Shown one piece after another: positions 33,747 to 40,401 of a DNA stretch of 40,401 nt. The position numbers and the translations under genes are program-made. A model generated the notes under the pieces. The model worked only from the letters and a program-made list of their open reading frames with translations, did not search any database and was not told where the DNA came from. The stretch spans positions 1 to 40,401 of the forward strand of contig SPVA01000122.1 in assembly GCA_013530545.1 (NCBI GenBank). The letters run 5' to 3'. This DNA comes from Acinetobacter lwoffii. Lineage in GTDB: Bacteria > Pseudomonadota > Gammaproteobacteria > Pseudomonadales > Moraxellaceae. How positions within the stretch are numbered: position 1 is the first letter of the stretch; every line of letters begins with the position of its first letter.

Positions 33747-34426
33747 ATGAAAATCTTGATGGTACTGACTTCACATGACCAGCTTGGCGATACCGGCAAA
33801 AAAACCGGCTTCTGGCTGGAAGAGCTGGCTGCGCCTTATTACACCTTTGTCGATGCAGGCGCAGAGGTAGTTTTGGCTTCTCCTGCAGGTGGTCAACCAC
33901 CACTAGATCCAAAAAGTAATGAGCCGGATGCGCAAACCGAAACCACACCAAACGCTTTGAAGCAGATGAAGTGGCCATGCAGGCTCTTGCCAATACACAT
34001 AAGTTGAGTGAAGTTCTCAATCAGGATTTTGATGCCGTGTTCTATCCGGGTGGTCATGGACCACTATGGGATCTGGCCGAAGACCAGAATTCCATTTCTT
34101 TAATTGAGCAAACCTTGCAGGCAGATAAACCTGTTGCGCTGGTCTGTCATGCTCCGGGTGTCCTGCGTGATGTGAAAGATGCCGAAGGCCATTCTATTGT
34201 AGAGGGCAAGACAGTCACCGGTTTCAGTAATACCGAAGAAGACGGTGTGGGTTTGACAGACATCGTTCCGTTTTTAGTTGAAGACATGCTGAAAGAAAAA
34301 GGTGGGAAATATTCTAAAACTGAGGACTGGCAGGTATACGTGCAACAAGATGGTCTGCTCATTACTGGACAAAACCCCGCCTCTTCTGCTGCAACGGCTG
34401 AAGCCTTATTAAAATTATTAAAATAG
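33747..34426 (+). pseudogene. DJ-1/PfpI (type 1 glutamine amidotransferase-like) protein, frameshifted
   Basis: The first part reads MKILMVLTSHDQLGDTGKKT, then VDAGAEVVLASPAGGQPPLD, as in Hsp31-like chaperone/glyoxalase III proteins. At about 33941-33955 the frame shifts: the sequence resumes in another frame as KRFEADEVAMQALANTHKL and continues to YPGGHGPLWDL, the nucleophile region ALVCHAPGVL and ITGQNPASS. Restoring one base rejoins a protein of about 226 residues, the normal length. The ATG at 33747 has AGGAAAA upstream. Members detoxify methylglyoxal or repair glycation. A single-base loss could be a sequencing error, so loss of function is uncertain. Confidence 0.75.
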
Positions 34427-34479
34427 ACGTGATTCTAAAGTTTGCATTAAACCTTTAGATTATTTTCTTTGAAAAAGAA

Positions 34480-34512
34480 AAACCCTGAATGATGCAAGAT
34501 TATTCAGGGTTT
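34480..34512. terminator. Bidirectional terminator between DJ-1 and aliA genes
   Basis: Arms AAACCCTGAAT (34480-34490) and ATTCAGGGTTT (34502-34512) with an 11-nt loop, flanked by A on the left and T-rich sequence on the right, between convergent genes. Confidence 0.8.
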
Positions 34513-34533
34513 AATTTCTGCATATTCAGATAT

Positions 34534-36201
34534 TCAGCTCGATTCAACTGCCGTTGAGGCAATATGCTGTGCCAGCAATTCTCTGAGTTTAAACTTCTGG
34601 ATTTTCCCGGATGGTGTCATCGGAATATCCTCCCAGATCTCCAAACGTTCTGGAAGATATTGCATAGCCAGATTATGGGTTTTCAGGAAATCCACCAACT
34701 CATTAAAACTTAACGGTTTTGTCTGATCTTTCAGCTTGATGATTGCACAGGCACGCTCGCCCATTCGCTCATCTGCATAAGCTACTAAAGCTACTGTTGC
34801 AATATTCGGATGTTTATACAGCAATGATTCAATTTCTGCGACCGGAATATTTTCTCCGCCACGGATAATTACATCCTTTTTACGTCCACAAATCCGGATA
34901 TAGCCCTGCTCGTCCTGATAGGCAATATCGCCAGTATCAAACCAGCCTTCGGCATCCGTATCATTCAAATGTGGACGTTTTAAATAACCGCCAAAATTTG
35001 AACAGGTGCGGATCATCAAACGCCCGGATTCATTCAGGGCTTTGGTCTGACCTTTTTTATCCACAATCTTGATTTCAACACCTGGTAAAGCGATGCCATC
35101 AGTATTGAAAGAGCGCTCATCTTCATCTTCAGGTCGGGTTAGCGTCACCGCACCACATTCAGTCATGCCCCAAGCTGAAATCACTTTTACTCCTAAAATA
35201 TCCCGGGCTTTTTGCACCAATGGACCTGGAATGGGTGCACCGGCACACAGGAAAATTTTTAGTGAATCGACTTTATCATGCTGTTCTGCCACGGCATTAG
35301 ACAGGTCATTCAGGAATGGGGTCGAGGCCATGGTGAAATTCACCTGATGCTGATGAATCAGATCTACGGCTTTGGCTACGTCCCAGACATCCTGTAACAC
35401 CACTTTAGTATTCAGCTGAATTGGCATCATCAGGCCATACATAAAACCGGTCTGGTGCGCCATCGGTGACGCCATTAACACCACATCATTTTCAGTTAAA
35501 TGTAGCCGCTTCGCATAAGGCACAATATTGGAAAATAAAGTATTGGCGGTATGCATGACACCTTTTGGCTCACCCGTAGTCCCAGAGGTAAAAATCAGCT
35601 GGGTAATGTCATCCGGGCCAGATTCTAGTCCATCCAGCGCAGCAACTGCTGAAGCATCCTGTTCCAGTCCATGATTAAGTAACAGATGGTCAAAATTATT
35701 CTCGCCTTCGCCATTGACTACCACCACATGCTTCAAGCTATCCAGCTTGTTTTGCAGCTGATTGGCCAATTGTTCATGATTAAAATTGCGGAACGTTTTA
35801 GGTACAACAAAAATTTTGGATTCACCATGCTTGAGCATGAACTCCAGTTCACGTTCACGGAAAATCGGCATAAGCGGATTGAGTACTGCACCGATACGGC
35901 TACAAGCCAGGTAAAGCAAAGTAAATTCCCACCAGTTCGGCAACTGGCAAGACACCACGTCATTTTTTTCAACACCCAGCTGTTTCAAACCCAAGACAAT
36001 TTTATTGGTCATGTCCCAAAGCTGCTGATAGCTGAAAGTCTGTTCAGTTTGATTCTCGACCTTAACGCTTACTAAAGCTGTTTTGTCCGGATTTTTTTCT
36101 ACGGCACTACGTAAAAAATCAAGAATCGTTTGATTTAACCAATATCCCTGTTTGAGCATGGCCTCTTTTCTGGCCGGGATCAGAACCGCATCGAAATCCA
36201 T
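34534..36201 (-). CDS. aliA: Cyclohexanecarboxylate-CoA ligase
   Basis: 555 residues, ANL family. Motifs are IFTSGTTGEPKGVMH, AWGMTECGAVTLT, WFDTGDIAYQDEQGY, CGRKKDVIIRGGENI and the lysine in TPSGKIQKFKLREL. Together with aliB, badI and badH it should activate cyclohexanecarboxylate to its CoA ester. ATG 36201 is preferred because GGAG lies 7 nt before it; an in-frame ATG 15 bp upstream has a poorer site. Last gene of badH-badI-aliB-aliA, 54 bp after aliB. A related cyclic or medium-chain acid is possible, but the very characteristic BadI nearby supports the alicyclic assignment. Confidence 0.85.
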   Translation of the reverse strand: MDFDAVLIPARKEAMLKQGYWLNQTILDFLRSAVEKNPDKTALVSVKVENQTEQTFSYQQLWDMTNKIVLGLKQLGVEKNDVVSCQLPNWWEFTLLYLACSRIGAVLNPLMPIFRERELEFMLKHGESKIFVVPKTFRNFNHEQLANQLQNKLDSLKHVVVVNGEGENNFDHLLLNHGLEQDASAVAALDGLESGPDDITQLIFTSGTTGEPKGVMHTANTLFSNIVPYAKRLHLTENDVVLMASPMAHQTGFMYGLMMPIQLNTKVVLQDVWDVAKAVDLIHQHQVNFTMASTPFLNDLSNAVAEQHDKVDSLKIFLCAGAPIPGPLVQKARDILGVKVISAWGMTECGAVTLTRPEDEDERSFNTDGIALPGVEIKIVDKKGQTKALNESGRLMIRTCSNFGGYLKRPHLNDTDAEGWFDTGDIAYQDEQGYIRICGRKKDVIIRGGENIPVAEIESLLYKHPNIATVALVAYADERMGERACAIIKLKDQTKPLSFNELVDFLKTHNLAMQYLPERLEIWEDIPMTPSGKIQKFKLRELLAQHIASTAVESS

Positions 36202-36255
36202 TCGCTTACTCCTCATTCTTTATAATTATCGTATTCAAGTTTGGGCTTATTTTCC

Positions 36256-37413
36256 TTAAGCCGGAACAGCCTTACGTCCTGCTTTGTGCCGCGCAATAAT
36301 CGTTTTCATGATTTGTGCTGTTCCATCACCGATCTGGAAACCGAGTACATCACGCATGCGCTGTTCCATCACACCACGGTCATAACCGGCATGGCCAAAA
36401 GTCAGCAGACATTGATGAATCACATCATAGGCCAGTTTTGGCCCCCACCATTTACACATGCCCGCTTCAGAGGTATGGGGCAGATGATTATCCTTGAGCC
36501 ATAAGGTTTGCAGGCAAAGTAAGCGTGCCGCTTCAACCTGGGTTTCGTATTCTGCCAAAGGATGTGAAACTCCCTGAAAAGCAGTCAATGGCTGACCAAA
36601 AGCTTCACGTTGGGCTGCATATTCCCAGGCTTCATCCAGACTCACCCGCGCAACGGCCAAAACCTGCAAGCCAATCAGTGCGCGTGAAAAATCAAAGCCC
36701 TGCATCACCTGCACAAAACCTTTGTTTTCATCCCCTAGACGATGATTTACGGGTACGCGAACATTGTCAAAAAAGATTGAACCGCGACCGATCGCACGCT
36801 GACCATGACAATCAAATCGCGTGGTACTGATGCCCGGTAAATTCATCGGAACCAAGAGCGCTGTCACGCCATGCGCACCATCTTCATTAGCACCAGTACG
36901 GCCAAACACTACAGAAGCGTCTGCCTGATCGGCCGCAGAAATTGAAGTCTTTTCGCCGTTAATCACATATTCGTCGCCATCACGTTCAATCTTTAAACGT
37001 AAATTCGCTGCATCAGAACCGCCTCGCGGCTCGGTCAAGGCAATTGAGAAGATAGCCTCGCCTGCAGTGAGTTTTTTCAGCCAAGGCTCAACCACTTCAG
37101 GCTGACCATGTTCGGCCAGAATCTGCCCATTTAGGGAAGCAAGCAGGTTGATATAGGAGAAACTTAAATCCGCTTTGGCAATGGCTTCATGGATAATTCC
37201 AGCTGCTAGTCTGCCCATGCCCTGACCGCCGTACTGTTCCGGCAGTTCAGGTGCAATAAAGCCCATTTCACCCATCTTTTTGACCAGATCACGGTCAAAG
37301 ACTCGGCTTTGGTCACGTTCCAGAAAACCGGGGGCAATATATTTCTGGGCAAATTTTTCTGCTGTTTCTGCCAGAAACTCGAGTTCTTCAGTGATATAAG
37401 GATTCTTTTTCAT
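36256..37413 (-). CDS. aliB: Cyclohexanecarboxyl-CoA dehydrogenase
   Basis: 385 residues, acyl-CoA dehydrogenase fold: FSIALTEPRGGSDAANLRLK, INGEKTSISAADQAD and a C-terminal FAD-dimer region. Where ordinary acyl-CoA dehydrogenases have the catalytic glutamate in YEGT, this one reads IGDGTAQIMKTIIARH, an aspartate, which sets it apart from the isobutyryl-type enzyme encoded at 27156. It should introduce the ring double bond giving cyclohex-1-ene-carboxyl-CoA. AGGAG precedes ATG 37413. The gene begins 12 bp after the badI stop, so the two are tightly coupled. Confidence 0.87.
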   Translation of the reverse strand: MKKNPYITEELEFLAETAEKFAQKYIAPGFLERDQSRVFDRDLVKKMGEMGFIAPELPEQYGGQGMGRLAAGIIHEAIAKADLSFSYINLLASLNGQILAEHGQPEVVEPWLKKLTAGEAIFSIALTEPRGGSDAANLRLKIERDGDEYVINGEKTSISAADQADASVVFGRTGANEDGAHGVTALLVPMNLPGISTTRFDCHGQRAIGRGSIFFDNVRVPVNHRLGDENKGFVQVMQGFDFSRALIGLQVLAVARVSLDEAWEYAAQREAFGQPLTAFQGVSHPLAEYETQVEAARLLCLQTLWLKDNHLPHTSEAGMCKWWGPKLAYDVIHQCLLTFGHAGYDRGVMEQRMRDVLGFQIGDGTAQIMKTIIARHKAGRKAVPA

Positions 37414-37425
37414 GGATCAGTCTCC

Positions 37426-38208
37426 TTATTTGGCATATTTACGGAATTCAGGCTGACGTTTTTCTTTCAGTGCATTGACTCCCTCTCGAGACTCTTCAGT
37501 ATCGTAATAAAGTTTCAGCGCATACATGCCCATGCCGGCAATACCCGCCTGATGTGCGGTATCCATATTGAAACTGCGCTTGGCAATTGCAATGGCAGTC
37601 GGACTACGCTGACAGATTTCTTCAGCCCAGGTCTGCACTTCGGCATCCAGTTGATCGGCCGGTACGCATTTATTCGCCAGACCCATTTCCACAGCTTCCT
37701 GACCAGAATAACGGCGGCACATATACCAGATTTCACGGGCTTTCTTCTCACCTACCACACGCGCTAAAAATGCCGTGCCATAGCCCGGATCAACTGATCC
37801 CATTTTCGGACCAACCTGACCAAAAATCGCTTTATCTGAACAGATGGTCAGGTCACAAATGGTTGCCAGCACATTGCCACCGCCAATCGCATAGCCTTGT
37901 ACGCGTGCAATTACCGGTTTAGGCACATCACGGATGGCGGTATGTAATTCTTCCATCGGTAAACCGATCGTGCCGCGGCCATCATAATTGCCATCATGCG
38001 CGGACTGGTCACCACCGGTACAGAAAGCTTTCTCACCTGCGCCTGCCAGCACAATTGCACCCACGTTACGGTCATAACCCGCTTTATTCAATGCCTTGAT
38101 CATTTCGTCACAAGTGGTGCCACGGAAGGCATTCATTTTTTCTGGACGGTTAATGGTGATCCAGGCAACACCGTTTTTAACTTCATATAAAATATCTTCA
38201 AAATTCAT
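37426..38208 (-). CDS. badI: 2-ketocyclohexanecarboxyl-CoA hydrolase
   Basis: 260 residues, crotonase family, with a strikingly typical BadI sequence: NRPEKMNAFRGTTCDEMI, FCTGGDQSAHDGNYDGRGT, GYAIGGGNVLATICDLTI, GPKMGSVDPGYGTAFLARVV and AKRSFNMDTAHQAGIAG. The enzyme cleaves the ring of 2-ketocyclohexanecarboxyl-CoA by a retro-Claisen type hydration to pimeloyl-CoA. DHNA-CoA synthase (MenB) is the nearest alternative, but the bad/ali neighbours and the lack of men genes argue against it. It lies 75 bp after badH and 12 bp before aliB. Confidence 0.93.
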   Translation of the reverse strand: MNFEDILYEVKNGVAWITINRPEKMNAFRGTTCDEMIKALNKAGYDRNVGAIVLAGAGEKAFCTGGDQSAHDGNYDGRGTIGLPMEELHTAIRDVPKPVIARVQGYAIGGGNVLATICDLTICSDKAIFGQVGPKMGSVDPGYGTAFLARVVGEKKAREIWYMCRRYSGQEAVEMGLANKCVPADQLDAEVQTWAEEICQRSPTAIAIAKRSFNMDTAHQAGIAGMGMYALKLYYDTEESREGVNALKEKRQPEFRKYAK

Positions 38209-38283
38209 TTTCTTTACATCCTGTACTGTTTTTATCTATCTGGTTGAACTGTAATTGTTATGAGATTTAATGATGATGTCCGT

Positions 38284-39048
38284 TTAACCGTTCATGGTTA
38301 AACCGCCAGAAACACTGAGTACCTGCCCGGTAATAAAACTGGCATCATCACTCAAGAAAAAGGCAATGGCAGAAGCCAAATCATCCGGTTGGCCTAAACG
38401 ACCTAAGGGAATAGCACGAGTGAAAGCTTCACGGAGTTTTTCCGGATTTGATGCGCCTTCAGTCACGCCTGCAAGCAAAGCCGTATCGGTCGGTCCCGGG
38501 CAAATCACATTAATTTTGATGTTATGACGTGAATGTTCACGTGCCAGGGTTTTAGAAAATGAAAGCAGTCCGCCCTTACATGCCGCATAGACTGCTTCAC
38601 CAGAAGAACCGACCCGTGCAGCATCAGAAGCAATGTTGACGATACTGCCGGAATTCCGCTCGACCATGCCTTTCAGAACAGCAAAGTGCATATTTAGCAT
38701 ACCGACCAGATTGATCTGGATCAGCTTGTCCCATTCCTGCGGATTAGTTTTTACAAAAGGCTTAAAAATATCCCAACCGGCATTATTGACCAGACCATCT
38801 ATCGGGCCAAGCTCGGCTTCTACTTGCTGTACAGCCTGCTCCACCACATTACGATCGGTAATATCACACTGAATTGCCAGTGCCTGACCGTATTGATTGA
38901 TTTCATTCGCCAGCTTTTCAGCCGCTTCCAGATTCATATCAAAAATGGCAACTTTGGCGCCTTCCTCTGCCAGACGTCGGCAGGTGGCTGAACCAATTCC
39001 GCCTGCTCCGCCTGTCACAATCACAACCTTGTCTTTTAATCCTTTCAT
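38284..39048 (-). CDS. badH: 2-hydroxycyclohexanecarboxyl-CoA dehydrogenase
   Basis: 254 residues, classical SDR. NAD loop VTGGAGGIGSATCRRLAEEG with D37 selecting NAD; NNAGWDIFKPF; catalytic serine in IASDAARVGSSGEAV and the pair in YAACKGG; C-terminus FITGQVLSVSGGL. The phrases NNAGWD and SDAARVGSSGEAVYAACKGG are typical of BadH. It oxidises 2-hydroxy- to 2-ketocyclohexanecarboxyl-CoA, the BadI substrate. First gene of the operon; a near-perfect 24-bp palindrome is centred about 100 bp upstream. The hydratase that would make its substrate is not in the cluster. Confidence 0.92.
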   Translation of the reverse strand: MKGLKDKVVIVTGGAGGIGSATCRRLAEEGAKVAIFDMNLEAAEKLANEINQYGQALAIQCDITDRNVVEQAVQQVEAELGPIDGLVNNAGWDIFKPFVKTNPQEWDKLIQINLVGMLNMHFAVLKGMVERNSGSIVNIASDAARVGSSGEAVYAACKGGLLSFSKTLAREHSRHNIKINVICPGPTDTALLAGVTEGASNPEKLREAFTRAIPLGRLGQPDDLASAIAFFLSDDASFITGQVLSVSGGLTMNG

Positions 39049-39539
39049 TGCTCATCCCTACGCTATTTTGTTGTCGAATTTAATCGGCTGTTGTTTTAAT
39101 TCAGTGTGTTTTATCTAAAATAGAAAGAGATTGAATTTATGTCAATATATTTACATAAAATAATATTTATAAATTATTGTTTATATATTTATCAACAACT
39201 TATTATTTTTATTTATTCAATGTATTGACCTATGTTGGTTTTTGGCTTTAGATTAATTTGAATCCGACTTCACTCTAGGGCCAAATTATGTCTTTTGCAT
39301 GACAGATAATTTATTCCTTTAAAATTAGGAAGAAAACCTTAGATATTTGGCGAGTGAGCGCAATGGAAGTGAGGAGAAAAAGAGAGATTTCCAAGCCATA
39401 AAACTGATTGACTCAGAATTTAAATAGGAAAATTTCTGCAAAAACACTATGATTTTTAAAACAAATTATAATAAAAACTGATTTGTGCGAAAAAGCGATA
39501 GGCTATACTCTGCGCGGCTCGGCTATTTCAGTTTTTAGG
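39049..39539. promoter_or_regulatory. Divergent regulatory region badH / badR
   Basis: 491 bp without a gene. It contains the 24-bp palindrome at 39136-39159 near badH. A weaker inverted pair AAATTAT (39283-39289) and ATAATTT (39306-39312) lies in the middle. Nothing clear is seen just before the MarR gene apart from AT-rich sequence with promoter-like stretches. Confidence 0.55.
39136..39159. promoter_or_regulatory. 24-bp palindrome, candidate BadR operator
   Basis: Half-sites TTTATGTCAATA and TATTTACATAAA are reverse complements at 11 of 12 positions. It lies about 90-110 bp upstream of the badH start, size and symmetry suiting a dimeric MarR protein such as the one encoded divergently. 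Confidence 0.6.
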
Positions 39540-40043
39540 ATGTCCAATATTGTGAGTGATACTTTGTCAAAAAAATATGATCAATCCTTATATTCTGCTC
39601 ATAACCGGCTTTTTTTCCGGTTGTTTCAGGTGGGCAACAGCCTAGACCGAAAATGCCTCAATGAGCTAAAAATATCTCCCGTGCATTGGGCAGTGCTGGG
39701 TGCCCTGTCCCGTCCAAAAGTTAAATTAGGAATGTCCTTTTCTGATCTGACTGAATATCTGGGCGTGAGCCGGCAAAATCTGGATGCAGTATTAAAGCGG
39801 CTGGAACGTGATGGTCTGGTGGAGCGGGTCATTAGTGAACAGGACCGGCGCGCTAAAATTGTTGCACTAACTACTGAAGGCTTTCAGACATGGGATAGTC
39901 TGCAGGATGATTTTTTTGAGTTTTATGGTCAGGCCTTAAATAAGCTGGCTTTTGATGATCTAGTTACCCTGATTCATCTGCTCAATAAAGTAAATGATGG
40001 TTTAAAAAGTATTCATCTGCACAAAGAAATGGATCAGGAATAA
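39540..40043 (+). CDS. badR: MarR-family regulator (BadR-like)
   Basis: About 167 residues. The MarR winged helix runs through WAVLGALSR, FSDLTEYLGVSRQNLDAVLKRLERDGL and the wing VISEQDRRAKIVALT, with helices at both ends for dimerisation. In Rhodopseudomonas BadR is a MarR repressor of alicyclic acid genes relieved by a CoA-ester intermediate; gene content and divergent placement here fit that role. The start is uncertain: ATG 39540 has no spaced ribosome site, GTG 39552 has AGGAT ten bases upstream, and an upstream TTG 39483 is less likely. It ends before a strong terminator. Confidence 0.78.
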   Translation: MSNIVSDTLSKKYDQSLYSAHNRLFFRLFQVGNSLDRKCLNELKISPVHWAVLGALSRPKVKLGMSFSDLTEYLGVSRQNLDAVLKRLERDGLVERVISEQDRRAKIVALTTEGFQTWDSLQDDFFEFYGQALNKLAFDDLVTLIHLLNKVNDGLKSIHLHKEMDQE

Positions 40044-40076
40044 AAAAATAAAAATACTGTTTCAATAGATAAATAT

Positions 40077-40106
40077 AAAAAAGAGCCTGTATTCGGGCTC
40101 TTTTTT
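40077..40106. terminator. Rho-independent terminator after badR
   Basis: Arms AAAAAAGAGCC (40077-40087) and GGCTCTTTTTT (40096-40106) with an 8-nt loop and T runs on both strands; it serves badR and the opposite strand. Confidence 0.9.
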
Positions 40107-40117
40107 ATAAGTTGAAA

Positions 40118-40249
40118 TTATGCCTTTTGTGGATCGTATTGACGGTCTTTGATGAATATCCCGGATACTGCTCCACACAAGAAATAGGCACCGCCCATAA
40201 TCAGGAAACCTAGGCCAATCGAACCACCGCTTTTTTTAAATCTAATGCA
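40118..40249 (-). pseudogene. C-terminal remnant of a membrane transporter (MFS-like)
   Basis: A minus-strand frame of 43 codons ends at 40118. It encodes SGGSIGLGFLIMGGAYFLCG, then AVSGIFIKDRQYDPQKA, which looks like the last transmembrane helix and cytosolic tail of a transporter. An in-frame stop lies immediately upstream (40250-40252), within a 16-bp palindrome, and the acyl-CoA ligase reading frame ends only 12 bp further. The gene has therefore lost nearly all its length. Next to a cyclohexanecarboxylate cluster it may once have been an aromatic or alicyclic acid transporter. The family assignment from one helix is weak. Confidence 0.55.
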
Positions 40250-40255
40250 TTAGAT
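40240..40255. repeat. 16-bp perfect palindrome at transporter remnant junction
   Basis: ATCTAATGCATTAGAT reads identically on both strands. It lies exactly where the transporter frame is cut, seven bases before the stop codon of the ligase gene. It may be a rearrangement scar or a chance palindrome. Confidence 0.55.
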
Positions 40256-40261
40256 CATTCC

Positions 40262-40401
40262 TTAGCAGGCTTTGGCACTCGACTGAACAGTACGAGGCAG
40301 CTCGCGACGCAGAATTTTTCCTACTGCAGACTTTGGTAATCCAGCCACAAACTCAATGTATTTGGGCAATTTATAACTGGTCAGTTGCTGCTTCAGATAA
40401 G
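40262..40401 (-). CDS. Acyl-CoA ligase, C-terminal end (gene continues beyond window)
   Basis: The last 46 codons of an AMP-forming acyl-CoA synthetase: [17 protein letters not shown], then [14 protein letters not shown] with the catalytic lysine in VGKILRREL, ending at the stop at 40262. The C-terminal [10 protein letters not shown]...[14 protein letters not shown] form is typical of FadD-like medium/long-chain fatty acyl-CoA ligases. Only the tail of the swinging domain is visible, so substrate cannot be judged. It is followed directly by the transporter remnant on the same strand. Confidence 0.75.
   Translation of the reverse strand, partial: YLKQQLTSYKLPKYIEFVAGLPKSAVGKILRRELPRTVQSSAKAC

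Noticed and set aside
37309..37767. Plus-strand open frame of 152 codons
   Set aside because: Antisense to badI and aliB, both unmistakable; composition is that of a shadow frame.
40240..40255. Palindrome as a dif or Xer recombination site
   Set aside because: It lacks the two 11-bp arms and 6-bp centre of Xer sites; only the symmetric core is present.

Overview
The window looks like chromosome of an Acinetobacter species. The evidence is the AT-rich intergenic DNA, the eptA(pmrC)-pmrA-pmrB order, the core methionine synthase pair MesX/MesD, the gab locus with a MocR-type regulator, and a compact valine operon, all characteristic of that genus. I saw no tRNA, rRNA, CRISPR array or intact insertion sequence. 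Identifications come from reading motifs and gene order; no database search was possible.

Layout. (1) 1-3951, minus strand: an uncharacterised four-gene operon (T_hemolysin-family protein, AMP-dependent ligase, TauD-like dioxygenase, SDR cut by the window edge). (2) 4138-5274, plus: dgkA and a PAP2 phosphatase. (3) 5302-8985, minus: eptA-pmrA-pmrB, lipid A phosphoethanolamine transferase with its two-component system. (4) 9091-10356: MgtC/DUF4010 membrane protein. (5) 10608-13288, minus: mesX-mesD-flavin reductase, an oxygen-dependent methionine synthase system. (6) 13786-15364, plus: HipA-type kinase followed by its HTH partner. (7) 15569-23618: GABA catabolism (gabT-gabD, glutamate dehydrogenase, gabR, gabP). 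(8) 23990-25225: an SDR and a 56-aa hydrophilic protein. (9) 25308-33561: valine/isobutyrate operon (mmsA, mmsB, acyl-CoA synthetase, acyl-CoA dehydrogenase, enoyl-CoA hydratase, HIBCH-like hydrolase) with a divergent LysR regulator. (10) 33747-34426: a DJ-1/PfpI gene. (11) 34534-40043: cyclohexanecarboxylate cluster badH-badI-aliB-aliA with a divergent MarR regulator. (12) 40118-40401: a membrane-transporter remnant and the 3' end of an acyl-CoA ligase gene.

Strongest new observation. Three promoters in the first 9 kb (eptA, dgkA and the uncharacterised operon) share one architecture: a PmrA-type box HTTAAD-N5-HTTAAD, exactly 10 nt, a TAnnnT -10-like hexamer, and a start codon 47-48 nt after the box. 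This puts DgkA, which can recycle the diacylglycerol released by EptA, and the four-gene lipid-like biosynthetic operon in the same predicted regulon as lipid A modification.

Other notable points. The gab locus carries three matching operators, each a GAGCCA pair repeated at exactly 24 bp, before gabT, gabR and gabP. A near-perfect 24-bp palindrome lies upstream of badH. A 14-bp perfect inverted repeat ends two bases before the hipA start. Between 25.3 and 34.4 kb three genes carry lesions: a missing PDVG segment in the HIBCH-like hydrolase, a net 11-nt loss in the LysR gene and a 1-nt frameshift in the DJ-1 gene. With the transporter remnant, this suggests strain-level decay or assembly error.
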